Assembly: GCA_007125435.1 (NCBI GenBank)
Contig: SLDF01000116.1
Location: forward strand, 1 to 12,566
Source: Saprospiraceae bacterium
GTDB taxonomy: Bacteria > Bacteroidota > Bacteroidia > Chitinophagales > Saprospiraceae
Direction of reading: 5' to 3'
DNA: 12,566 nt
Positions 1 through 7,356 of the stretch are shown piece after piece. Made by a program: the position numbers and the translations under genes. Numbering within the stretch: the stretch's first letter is position 1; every line of letters starts with the position of its first letter. The notes beneath the pieces are model-generated. The model made no database searches. It was given only the letters and a program-made list of their open reading frames with translations, and was not told the DNA's origin.

Positions 1-20
1 AGGAGATATTAGATGTAGCC

Positions 21-68
21 TGGTGATTGAACAAAATCAAGCAAAGCGACTTATTTTGAAGCCATTTA
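21..68 (+). repeat. Left copy of a direct repeat shared with the right edge of the window
   Basis: This 48-base stretch matches 12519-12566 without gaps at 43 of 48 positions and in the same orientation. The last 19 bases (50-68) are identical to 12548-12566. The right copy is cut by the window end, so the full length of the element is unknown. In the frame that starts at position 2 the region is open until a TGA at 191-193, giving 63 codons without a start. Three of the five differences between copies would be synonymous in that frame. It could therefore be the tail of a duplicated gene, or simply a dispersed intergenic element. A shorter echo, TTTGAAGCC, occurs at 55-63 and again at 119-127. 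Confidence 0.75.
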
Positions 69-133
69 CTCACGCTATTTTGTTTTCTTTATTTGTGTTC
101 GTGAATCTCCTTCGTCGATTTGAAGCCGTAATA

Positions 134-167
134 CCCGCCTGCTGCCATCGACAGGTGGCGGGCAGGG
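134..167. repeat. GC-rich imperfect palindrome, possible hairpin or terminator
   Basis: CCCGCCTG at 134-141 can pair with CAGGTGGCGGG at 152-162 if a three-base bulge is allowed, leaving a loop of about ten bases. A further CAGGG follows, then ATTTTCT. It stands out from AT-rich surroundings. It could act as a terminator for a gene upstream of the window, or be a copy of a dispersed palindromic repeat. The short T run is too weak to decide. Confidence 0.45.
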
Positions 168-219
168 ATTTTCTAATGCATAATACGGGTTGAACTACAC
201 CCATCTGCAAGCTCTTCAT

Positions 220-227
220 TACCTTTG
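220..227 (+). promoter_or_regulatory. Candidate Bacteroidota -7 promoter box for the 2-epimerase gene
   Basis: TACCTTTG matches the Bacteroidota -7 consensus TAnnTTTG and ends 16 bases before the ATG at 244, implying a leader of about 10 bases. A TTG at 190-192 lies 27 bases upstream, which is longer than the usual spacing of about 20, so the -33 element is poor. This is a consensus match only. Confidence 0.4.
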
Positions 228-243
228 ACAGATAACCACCAAA

Positions 244-1329
244 ATGAGAAGTGTCAATTTTAATATTGTCATAGGAACACGCCCAAATATTGTCAAAGCT
301 GCTGCATTAGTATATGCCATCAGACAGCATAATGAATCGAACGTCTCATCACCTCTATCTTATAGGCTTATACACACAGGTCAACATTACGATGTATTGC
401 TTTCAGGCTCGCTATTGAAAGACCTTGACCTTGGTGCCCCTGATATTCATTTACAAGCGCACAAAACACGTCGTGAAAGTCGCCTGGGCAGGATGGTCGC
501 TGATTTGATATCTGTGTTTAAGCAATGTCCGGCGCATAAGGTCGTCGTTTTCGGGGATGTTGATTCGACACTTGCAGCATCTATAGCAGCTAAGGAGACA
601 GGTCAGTATTTAGTCCATATAGAAAGTGGGCTAAGGTCGGGCAATCTCAGTATGCCTGAAGAGCGCAATAGAAAATTGTCTGACAGTTTATCAGACCTAT
701 TGCTGACCTCTCTACCCTCTGCACAGCAAAATCTGATCAATGAAGGCTATCCTACAGAAAGCATCAAGTTTGTCGGCAACCTGATGATAGATACATTGAT
801 GCACTCACTTTCAAAATGCAAGCCTCCACAAGGCCTAGAGGTCAAAGAAGGAGAGTATCTGGTGCTAACCATCCATCGACAATCAAATACAAAAAACCCA
901 GAGGTCATTCTGCAGTTACTAACTGCTATATTGAGCTCAGCTGGAGATATCACCATTATTTTCCCAGCGCATCCACGAACAAGAAAGTTGATAAGTCAAC
1001 TCGACATGACCCATAAAAACCTTCTAATTATCGAACCTTTACCTTACTTAGAGTTTGGCTATCTCATGCAGCACTGCAGAGGAGTGATAACAGACTCCGG
1101 TGGCGTCAGTGAAGAAGCGACAGTGTACAACAAGCCCTGTATTTCATTGAGACGTGAGACAGAAAGGGGAGAAACCATCACGATGGGCACCAACATGCTA
1201 TCTGATGGAAGCAGTCAGCATCTCGAAGAATTAATACACAATATTGCTACCAATAAGTGGAAACAGAGCCAAAGCATACCCGGCTGGGATGGAAGAGCCG
1301 GCGTAAGGGCATTGGCCTCAATAAGTTGA
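244..1329 (+). CDS. wecB: UDP-N-acetylglucosamine 2-epimerase (non-hydrolysing, WecB family)
   Basis: A cytoplasmic enzyme expected to interconvert UDP-GlcNAc and UDP-ManNAc at C2 for surface polysaccharide synthesis. Its 361 residues fit the family. Visible motifs are GTRPNIVK (11-18, with Arg13 and Lys18), HTGQHYD (44-50), GDVDST (104-109), HIESGLR (125-131), MPEERNR (137-143), IHRQSN (210-215), PAHPR (241-245), TDSGGVSEEA (283-292) and ETERGE (305-310). By alignment with E. coli WecB, Asp105, Glu127, Glu139 and His211 occupy the catalytic positions. Deviations from the common family wording are HRQSN in place of HRxEN and TERGE in place of TERPE. The start puts GTRP at the normal distance from the N-terminus, with no clear Shine-Dalgarno. 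A WbpI-like role, epimerising UDP-GlcNAc3NAcA, is possible because a WlbA-type gene lies in the same window. The family is certain; the exact substrate is not. Confidence 0.93.
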   Translation: MRSVNFNIVIGTRPNIVKAAALVYAIRQHNESNVSSPLSYRLIHTGQHYDVLLSGSLLKDLDLGAPDIHLQAHKTRRESRLGRMVADLISVFKQCPAHKVVVFGDVDSTLAASIAAKETGQYLVHIESGLRSGNLSMPEERNRKLSDSLSDLLLTSLPSAQQNLINEGYPTESIKFVGNLMIDTLMHSLSKCKPPQGLEVKEGEYLVLTIHRQSNTKNPEVILQLLTAILSSAGDITIIFPAHPRTRKLISQLDMTHKNLLIIEPLPYLEFGYLMQHCRGVITDSGGVSEEATVYNKPCISLRRETERGETITMGTNMLSDGSSQHLEELIHNIATNKWKQSQSIPGWDGRAGVRALASIS

Positions 1330-1456
1330 AAGCTACCTATATCAATCCCCGCAGTAAGCGTGCGCTTAAAGAAGATAAATAAAAGTATCGCAGCATAACA
1401 CAGGTTTATTACTGACTTAACGCATTAATAATAACCTAAAGGCAGTATATTTTTAA

Positions 1457-1464
1457 TACTTTTG
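1457..1464 (+). promoter_or_regulatory. Candidate -7 promoter box for the MORN and beta-barrel gene pair
   Basis: TACTTTTG followed by CA matches TAnnTTTG, with the CA extension often seen in Bacteroidota promoters. It lies about 118 bases before the ATG at 1583, implying a leader of roughly 110 bases. No TTG is present at the -33 spacing. The rest of the 253-base gap between 1329 and 1583 holds only a short palindrome at 1355-1368. Confidence 0.4.
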
Positions 1465-1582
1465 CAAGGACATAGGGCTCCAATTAACTATACTGTTAAA
1501 CAAGAGGTGTAATAAATTGTGATACAATAAAAGGTTATCCAATTCGTCTTCAAACTGAGTCAATCTTAAATCAATATCGAGA

Positions 1583-2500
1583 ATGAAAAAAAATGTTTTA
1601 TATATTATCATCATCATTTTGATTGGTCTTGTAGCCTTTGGCGGTAAAATGTATTCTGACCTTACAAAAGACTTAGAAAAGTTAACTGAAAAGCAAAATA
1701 ACAATGAGCGACTATTAGATATTTATGATGATATTTTAAGTAACTTCGACAAAGACTTTGAGCTGCCCGACTCTTTAATTGCCAAAAAAGGTCAGGATGA
1801 ATTATTTGACAAACACCTGGAAAATATTGAAAACTTCCTTTATAAAATATCTCAAAACGATGAGGAAGAGGACAGTTTAGATTATAGGATATTGTATCTT
1901 CGAAGTAAAAGTGAATTAAGTCAGGCCCAAGATTCACTTGAAAATATTAAAAGTGCAAGTCAGGAAGAAATAGAAAAGTATGAAAACATGACAGATTCAC
2001 TGGAGAATGTCAAGAAAATGTTGCTTCAAGATATTAGTGAAAAGAACAAAGACATATCCTCAAATATCAAAAGCATCGACTCTTTAAAATCCATATTAAA
2101 CAAATTGGAAGTAGATAAAAAGGAGGTAATCATATTTAAAAGCCCTACAGGTGTTGAAATAACTTACTTTGGCAAAGTAAAAAATGGGAAGGCCCACGGT
2201 CATGGTGTTGGGTCTTATGCCAACGGGAATAGGTATACAGGCGAATGGAGAAATGGCCAAAAGCATGGAGAAGGAGTATATGAGTACCCTGATGGCGAGC
2301 AATATATAGGCAGCTTTGATTCTGATAAGAGAAGTGGCTTTGGCATTTATAAGTGGCCTAGTGGAGATGAATATAAAGGCTATTGGAAGAATGACAAGAG
2401 GCATGGAGAAGGACTTATTCATGACAAAAGTGGAAAGACACTGAGCTCCGGTTTATGGGTAAATGATGCTCTAGAAAAATCTCAAGAGGTGTCATTTTAG
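1583..2500 (+). CDS. Membrane-anchored coiled-coil protein with C-terminal MORN repeats
   Basis: A 305-residue protein of unknown role. Residues 4-22 form one hydrophobic segment rich in Ile and Leu, preceded by two lysines. This suggests an inner-membrane anchor with the bulk in the periplasm, though an uncleaved signal is possible. Residues 25-190 are highly charged and rich in Glu, Lys, Ser and Leu, with a strong coiled-coil look from about 105 to 185. From about 195 to 294 there are roughly four MORN repeats of the form YxGxxxNGxxHGxGxxxxxxG, for example YTGEWRNGQKHGEGVYEYPDG. MORN repeats are known as structural or membrane/lipid-associated modules and do not by themselves give an enzyme activity. 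The gene is AT-rich compared with the sugar genes. It lies 48 bases upstream of a beta-barrel gene on the same strand, so co-transcription is likely. The architecture is clear; the function is not. Confidence 0.85.
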   Translation: MKKNVLYIIIIILIGLVAFGGKMYSDLTKDLEKLTEKQNNNERLLDIYDDILSNFDKDFELPDSLIAKKGQDELFDKHLENIENFLYKISQNDEEEDSLDYRILYLRSKSELSQAQDSLENIKSASQEEIEKYENMTDSLENVKKMLLQDISEKNKDISSNIKSIDSLKSILNKLEVDKKEVIIFKSPTGVEITYFGKVKNGKAHGHGVGSYANGNRYTGEWRNGQKHGEGVYEYPDGEQYIGSFDSDKRSGFGIYKWPSGDEYKGYWKNDKRHGEGLIHDKSGKTLSSGLWVNDALEKSQEVSF

Positions 2501-2548
2501 TATTTTAATGGATAGGACTATGCGTTTTAATTCAATTGATTATACATT

Positions 2549-3190
2549 ATGATAAAAAACATGAAGCTTTCTTTTCAAGCATTGAAAGTGTTTTTAGCTT
2601 TTATTCTGTTAGTAGTAAGTATATCATTTAGTGCTGACGCTCAGAACTATGGGGTCAAAGGTGGCCTGGCATTATCAGGAGTCAATGGCATGGAGCCGGC
2701 TGGTATTCGACCCGGCTTGCAGCTTGGTGCATATAAAAAACTAGGTGAAGGTGAAGAATGGTCCTTTAAAATAGAGTTCTTATTCACCCAAAAAGGTTCG
2801 ACAAACTGGAACCGATCAAACTTAGCTTCTATCAACCTTCTTTATGCTGAACTTCCTGTTCTTTTTACAATTGAAATTTTCAACAAAACATCACTGAATC
2901 TTGGGTTTTCGCCAACTATGTTCCTTTTTGGTTCTTTTAGGACTAGCGAAGATGGCGAATCTCAACGCACATCACTGAGAGGAGATGTCCCCCCATTTGA
3001 TTATTCCACATTTATTGGCTTTGAGTATGATTGGGACCCTAAGATGTTTCTAGGTATCAGATATAATTACAGCTGGGTTCCGCTTAATGCTTATGAAAGC
3101 TCATTTCAACCCGTTCCTGGCAATTTATTACTGAACAGAACTTTAGTGTTATACGTCGGCTATCGCATTGACCACTTTTTCAAGAAATAA
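2549..3190 (+). CDS. Outer-membrane beta-barrel protein, PorT-like
   Basis: A 213-residue protein with a cleavable signal peptide: Lys at 3 and 6, a hydrophobic core at 13-28, and likely cleavage in ADA|QN after residue 31. The mature part begins YGVKGGLALSGVNG (34-47), the usual opening of the small Bacteroidota barrels grouped with PorT (outer membrane protein beta-barrel domain). It continues with alternating hydrophobic/polar strands such as INLLYAELPVLF (95-106) and a GIRYNYSWVPLN strand near the C-terminus, ending in a GYRID strand. It is expected to sit in the outer membrane; the ligand or partner is unknown, and these barrels are mostly uncharacterised. A second ATG at 2561 (residue 5) is an alternative start that would also keep the signal peptide. 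It follows the MORN gene and converges with the DUF2490 gene, with only 22 bases between their ends and no obvious terminator. Confidence 0.85.
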   Translation: MIKNMKLSFQALKVFLAFILLVVSISFSADAQNYGVKGGLALSGVNGMEPAGIRPGLQLGAYKKLGEGEEWSFKIEFLFTQKGSTNWNRSNLASINLLYAELPVLFTIEIFNKTSLNLGFSPTMFLFGSFRTSEDGESQRTSLRGDVPPFDYSTFIGFEYDWDPKMFLGIRYNYSWVPLNAYESSFQPVPGNLLLNRTLVLYVGYRIDHFFKK

Positions 3191-3212
3191 GACAGTTAAT
3201 TATACCGATAGA

Positions 3213-4019
3213 CTAATCTGTTGTTCTGATAGAAGGAACTTTTCTTTCTTGTTTCCTGAAGTCCAATGATACATATGCATTAATCCTGGCAACCCACCGC
3301 TGTCTATATACATGACCTCGAGCTAGCCTCTGTCCGGTTGTATACATTAATCCTGCGGTGTACGTGATACTAGGACTAACAATATAACCAACGGAAGGAT
3401 AAATTCTCAAATCTTCCAATGGGCTATTGACCACAGGTGAACCACTTTGCATTATGATTTCAATATCAGGATTGATAAACCAGGCACCTGGAACAAGCTG
3501 TGGTTTATTAATTGGAATGGTCATGTAAAACTTATACCTCCATCTGTCTCTGTAAATCCATTCAGAATCAATATCATTTCTCCTGCTCCATCTATGCTCT
3601 ATTCTAATACGGTGAAACATCTGGAAGCGGGGCCAGGGCATAACAAACAAGTACTCATGCCAGATTCTGGGCTCCGGTACGACATACTCCAGTTGGTCAT
3701 CTTGCGGGTCACCTGTAAAATCAAGCCTTACTACAGCACCAAGACTTATGTTCAAGTTTTTATTAACAAAGTAATTAATAGCATGCCTATTGTATATTTG
3801 ACTCATTCGACCAATAAATGGTGTGTCGCCATAGCCTCCCCTCCTGTAATGAAATTCGGCTCTCCAAAACCACTTATCTGCAAGTCTGAATTTATTGTAA
3901 GAACCCAACCATACATTAGTGCCAAAATCTTCAAACTCAGCCATCAAATCATCTTGACCGAATGATTGATAGCCGAGGCAAATGACGAATGAAAAAGTAA
4001 AGAATATAATTCTAGTCAT
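3213..4019 (-). CDS. DUF2490 family outer-membrane protein
   Basis: A 268-residue exported protein. The signal peptide spans residues 1-21 with likely cleavage in SFG|QDD. The mature protein opens with FGTNVWLGSYNKFRL (32-46) and KWFWRAEFHYRR (49-60). It also carries RIWHEYLF (118-125), FHRIRIEHRW (135-144) and RYKFYMTIPI (161-170), the aromatic/arginine-rich strand pattern of the DUF2490 barrels, whose function is not established. The start is well supported: AAGGAG lies at 4024-4029 four bases from the ATG, overlapping the stop codon of the upstream gene. Only eight bases separate the two genes, so they should be translated from one message. The family call rests on pattern recognition, not a search. 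Confidence 0.82.
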   Translation of the reverse strand: MTRIIFFTFSFVICLGYQSFGQDDLMAEFEDFGTNVWLGSYNKFRLADKWFWRAEFHYRRGGYGDTPFIGRMSQIYNRHAINYFVNKNLNISLGAVVRLDFTGDPQDDQLEYVVPEPRIWHEYLFVMPWPRFQMFHRIRIEHRWSRRNDIDSEWIYRDRWRYKFYMTIPINKPQLVPGAWFINPDIEIIMQSGSPVVNSPLEDLRIYPSVGYIVSPSITYTAGLMYTTGQRLARGHVYRQRWVARINAYVSLDFRKQERKVPSIRTTD

Positions 4020-4023
4020 AAAA

Positions 4024-4029
4024 CTCCTT
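4024..4029 (-). promoter_or_regulatory. Shine-Dalgarno sequence for the DUF2490 gene
   Basis: AAGGAG on the minus strand sits four bases before the ATG at 4019-4017 and overlaps the TAA stop (4030-4028) of the upstream gene. It is the clearest Shine-Dalgarno near any gene start in this window and indicates translational coupling of the pair. Confidence 0.6.
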
Positions 4030-5998
4030 AATTAGCGTCAATTTTTATTTCCAAAAGGTCAGCAATTTTTTGAGGGTCTGACATTCGTCTAACCCTTCTT
4101 TCTAATTTTTTAGTATCCTTTTTCAATAAGTCAACCATTCCTTCGAATAAATTAGTTATGTTTCTGTCAACTGCTCTTACACTTTCACATTTCATACCTT
4201 TGACCTGATCGAAAATATAAGGCAGTAAGTTTTGGTGAAAAGCTTTGTATATAGGTTGTTTTATCTTTTCATCCATATTGGTAAATGTATATGGATTAAA
4301 GACCGTCCTTGTATAGCCATCCTCCACTATTTGAATGTTCTCCGGAACGTTTTCTATTGTATAAAGCAACCTTTCTATATTACTCATGCAATCAATTAAA
4401 GGTTCTACTTTTTCCATTTTCTTATCTACATTTTCAAGCTTAGAATAGCTTGAAAGCTCTCCATCTAAAAAACCTAAAATGACCTTTTGTACATCATACC
4501 CTGCAACTTCATTGATCTGGTCAGTAATGATGCTTTCACAGAGCTCTTTATTATTTTCATATTTCTTGATCAGTTCTGATTCCAGTGCAACCAGATTTTC
4601 TTCTCTCTTCAGCTCACTGATGTAATAATCAAGGCTATCTTCTATTTGACTGACCTTATCAGCAATAAATTGCGAATAAGCATGAATGATTGCCAGCGAA
4701 GATAAACTGCCTTTATCATAAGAAAACCCTTCTAAAACGTATGGACTTAACTCATCACCATCTTCAGTTTCAATCTGTATTTCCACAGCTTCTTTCAGTT
4801 CAAACTTTTGTAAAATACGCGTATCACGTACTATGTATTCTAACGCTCCATCATCGTAATGCCTTAGTATTTCATTGATTGGCATTAGGGTTTGTTCTTT
4901 GAGATGAGACAATAGAGTGATAAACCTAAGAACTTCATTTGTAGATAATTTGGCAATACTTATCTGTGGGTCTGCTATTGTTATGTCTATTTTCTCCTCT
5001 ATTTCTTGTTTGTTTTTGGAAATACGATCCAACAGACTCTTCTCTTCTTTTGAGTAAGGATACCTTTTAATTTTTGCAAAACCATCTATATAATTATCCT
5101 TACCTGTAAGCTGAAAAAAAAGATCATCAGTCTCCAAAAGTCTGTATTTTGTCTCTTTAAGGAGCTCAAAAGACGGCCTTTCTTTAGTTATATATCTTGA
5201 CCCTTCTGGAGAATTATACATAGCAATTATATCTAGTATTCTAAAGTACTCATTGTCCATTGCTAGTTTTTCAATTTCAAAATCTATATCTACTTCTACC
5301 TCTTGCAGCGTTTCAATTACCACAGCAGTATCCGACTTGATGATTTCCTTTTTTATGAGCTGCCCTTCTTCAAAAAACCATTTCCTGATATGAATACTGT
5401 CTTCTAGACTGCTATTGTAAAGCCATGTTCCAAGAGGGCTGCCCTCTCTATTGACATAAATATCCATGTATTCTCCGGGCTTATATACATGAATACACAA
5501 TTCATCTTCATTAGAAGTTTCTTTAAGCGAAAGAACCAGCAATGTATCTTGAATCTCAGACTCGACTATTGACCACTCGAAGATGTTCCAGTTTTGGATC
5601 AAACTGTCTTCTTTAAATTCCACCCTTGCCAACATCTCTGTCCCGCTTACCTTGAATGAATATTTATAGTCACTAAAGACGCCTTCTCCTACCGACTTAG
5701 CTATGCCACTGCTGATCTCCCAAATGCTATCAAGTTTTCCCTTGTGATACCATCCACTAAAGTTTAAAAACTCAAAATACTTACTTTCCTCTGTCTCAAT
5801 AACCGGCTTTTTTAACGTATACTTCCCATGAAATACTGTATCTCCATCACTTAAGTAATAATCATATTTAATATTAAACTCATCGGCCATAAACTCTTTC
5901 TTACCCTCAGTAGTTATAATTTCCTTCTGAGCAATAGATGTATAGTTGAAGGCAAATGTAATCACAAGTAAAAGGAGCAATATCTTTCTAATAACCAT
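4028..5998 (-). CDS. Uncharacterised exported protein, YwqK/MORN-like N-terminal part and long helical C-terminal part
   Basis: I do not recognise this protein. The frame is open from 6052, but the ATG at 5998 is preferred because it starts a textbook signal peptide: Arg4-Lys5, a Leu/Ile core at 6-17, and likely cleavage in SIA|QKE. That gives 656 residues. Residues about 50-220 look beta-rich with Gly/Trp segments such as FSGWYHKGKLDSIWEISSG (80-98) and GSPLGTWLYNSS (186-197), followed by EGQLIKKE (211-218). These resemble the MORN_2 repeats of the YwqK antitoxin-component family. Residues about 235-656 are charged, Glu/Lys-rich and mostly helical, with coiled-coil stretches near 315-335, 448-485 and 615-640. 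No catalytic motif is evident. A periplasmic or outer-membrane-associated location is likely. It is coupled to the DUF2490 barrel gene eight bases downstream, suggesting a joint role at the outer membrane. Confidence 0.8.
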   Translation of the reverse strand: MVIRKILLLLLVITFAFNYTSIAQKEIITTEGKKEFMADEFNIKYDYYLSDGDTVFHGKYTLKKPVIETEESKYFEFLNFSGWYHKGKLDSIWEISSGIAKSVGEGVFSDYKYSFKVSGTEMLARVEFKEDSLIQNWNIFEWSIVESEIQDTLLVLSLKETSNEDELCIHVYKPGEYMDIYVNREGSPLGTWLYNSSLEDSIHIRKWFFEEGQLIKKEIIKSDTAVVIETLQEVEVDIDFEIEKLAMDNEYFRILDIIAMYNSPEGSRYITKERPSFELLKETKYRLLETDDLFFQLTGKDNYIDGFAKIKRYPYSKEEKSLLDRISKNKQEIEEKIDITIADPQISIAKLSTNEVLRFITLLSHLKEQTLMPINEILRHYDDGALEYIVRDTRILQKFELKEAVEIQIETEDGDELSPYVLEGFSYDKGSLSSLAIIHAYSQFIADKVSQIEDSLDYYISELKREENLVALESELIKKYENNKELCESIITDQINEVAGYDVQKVILGFLDGELSSYSKLENVDKKMEKVEPLIDCMSNIERLLYTIENVPENIQIVEDGYTRTVFNPYTFTNMDEKIKQPIYKAFHQNLLPYIFDQVKGMKCESVRAVDRNITNLFEGMVDLLKKDTKKLERRVRRMSDPQKIADLLEIKIDAN

Positions 5999-6217
5999 CT
6001 TGATTAATTTAATTGAAATTATGATAAGTAAGCCCTTATCTTTAGTCGTCATTATAAGTGGATGCCAATTAGCGCAAAAATGACAATAAACTACCTATTA
6101 ACGAAGTGAGAGCTAGAATATTTGGCTATTTTCATCATAAACAGGATGTATTCATTTGCTATTCCCAATGATTATAGATGCCAAAGACATCATGATTGAG
6201 AAATAAAATTAACGATC

Positions 6218-7294
6218 TCAATCTCGGAATACTTTAGCAGCAGGCGTAATCTTATTTGTAAAATCAAACAAAGCTTGATTCTCCCAGGTTGACCCCTGTG
6301 TAGACTCAGTTCCATCGAATGCTATCCAAGCTGCGCCCCACCAGGCGACACCACTGCCACCTACCTCTTTATTGAGATCAATGATCTTTTTGAAAAAGTC
6401 CTTTTGTCCTTCGAGAGATGCCGGGAAGTCCGGTAGTAATTGACTTTCCTCGCCTACGATGTTATTGGTATGATCGTTCCATAGCAAGGTGAAGGGATAT
6501 GCCGTCTCAGCAACGATCACCTCTTTCCCATAATCATTTTTCAGGGCAGACATTGTATTTTTCAAGACATCAAGGTCTTTTCCATGCCACAGTGGGTAGT
6601 AAGAAATCCCAATTTGATCATAGGACACATCTTCAAACAGTTCGTAAAATGACGCTGACCCTTCTAGACCGGCATAATGAATCATAATCTTACAGGTAGA
6701 GTCCACCGATCTGGCAGCTCCAATACCTTCTCGCACCAACGCTTTGAATTGCTCTGGATTATCCCACCTTGATCCCAGTGGGTATAGCATACCGTTGTTA
6801 ATCTCATTGCCAATTTGAATGATATGAGGCTCTATCTCAGTCATAATGTGTCGTGTATATGCATAGACACTATCCATAAGCGCTTCCGCTTGTAAGCCTG
6901 TCCATGCCTGCGGTGTTTTTTGTTCACCCGGATCTGCCCAGGTATCAGAGTAATGGACACATAACCAAACATGCATGCCCTCGGCCTTTACCCGCTCAGC
7001 AAATGCCTTAACCTCTTCAAGCGAAGAGTGAACATCTTCCGGGCCATGCCAAAGCCTTATCCTTACTGTATTGATACCACTCTCCCGAAAAATGCTAAGC
7101 GCATCTTGCGGCCTATCATTTTGATTAAAAAATGTGATGCCTCTACTTTCAACCATTGGCAAGAAAGATATATCCACAGCCCTGACATACCCGTCGTGGA
7201 CAGGTACGATGTCGACACCACCTTCCTCCTTGTCCTGACAAGACAGCATGGCCAGAACCATGATAAACAATAAAACCCGTTGTCCCATCTGCAT
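6218..7294 (-). CDS. Secreted endo-beta-1,4-galactanase lipoprotein (GH53)
   Basis: A 358-residue glycoside hydrolase family 53 enzyme, expected to cut beta-1,4-galactan or type I arabinogalactan. Diagnostic segments are VRAVDISFLP (37-46), GINTVRIRLWHGP (73-85), WLCVHYSDTWADPGEQKTPQ (110-129), QIGNEINNGMLYP (160-172), GISYYPLWHG (229-238), EVIVAETAYPF (258-268) and GVAWWGAAWI (315-324). Glu164 (IGNE) is the expected acid/base and Glu263 (VAET) the nucleophile. The N-terminus is a lipoprotein signal with the likely lipid-bearing Cys19 in MLSCQD; the following QDKEE is acidic, as in Bacteroidota surface-export signals, so exposure on the cell surface is plausible. The start at 7294 and one at 7288 (residue 3) are both possible; neither has a clear ribosome binding site. 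No SusC/SusD pair or other polysaccharide-utilisation gene is beside it, so it looks like an orphan. The unit at 5998-4028 lies 219 bases downstream on the same strand. Confidence 0.93.
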   Translation of the reverse strand: MQMGQRVLLFIMVLAMLSCQDKEEGGVDIVPVHDGYVRAVDISFLPMVESRGITFFNQNDRPQDALSIFRESGINTVRIRLWHGPEDVHSSLEEVKAFAERVKAEGMHVWLCVHYSDTWADPGEQKTPQAWTGLQAEALMDSVYAYTRHIMTEIEPHIIQIGNEINNGMLYPLGSRWDNPEQFKALVREGIGAARSVDSTCKIMIHYAGLEGSASFYELFEDVSYDQIGISYYPLWHGKDLDVLKNTMSALKNDYGKEVIVAETAYPFTLLWNDHTNNIVGEESQLLPDFPASLEGQKDFFKKIIDLNKEVGGSGVAWWGAAWIAFDGTESTQGSTWENQALFDFTNKITPAAKVFRD

Positions 7295-7356
7295 AAGTCT
7301 AATTTTACACCATTTGATTTATTATATATACTTTTAAATAACTGATTGCACCTCAT

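Noticed and set aside
2..193. Open frame of 63 codons from the left edge to a TGA at 191-193
   Set aside because: It has no start in the window, covers the edge repeat and the GC-rich palindrome, and its product shows no known motif. It may be a gene tail, but this cannot be supported from the window alone.
1355..1368. TAAGCG-TG-CGCTTA palindrome after the epimerase gene as a terminator
   Set aside because: The loop is only two bases (or four with a five-base-pair stem), and no T run follows, so an intrinsic terminator is not supported.
3447..3965. 172-codon open frame on the plus strand
   Set aside because: It lies wholly antisense to the DUF2490 gene, whose signal peptide, ribosome binding site and strand pattern make it the real gene; the antisense product shows no recognisable motif.
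5953..5960. TACATTTG on the minus strand, matching the promoter consensus
   Set aside because: It lies inside the coding sequence of the exported protein, downstream of its start, and so cannot drive that gene; chance matches are expected in AT-rich DNA.
5999..6052. N-terminal extension of the large exported protein to the ATG at 6052
   Set aside because: The extra 18 residues would precede a complete signal peptide that starts at 5998, and no ribosome binding site is visible at the upstream ATG.
6061..6184. GATGCCAA repeated at 6061-6068 and 6177-6184
   Set aside because: An eight-base direct repeat 116 bases apart, with no symmetry or third copy seen, is within chance expectation.
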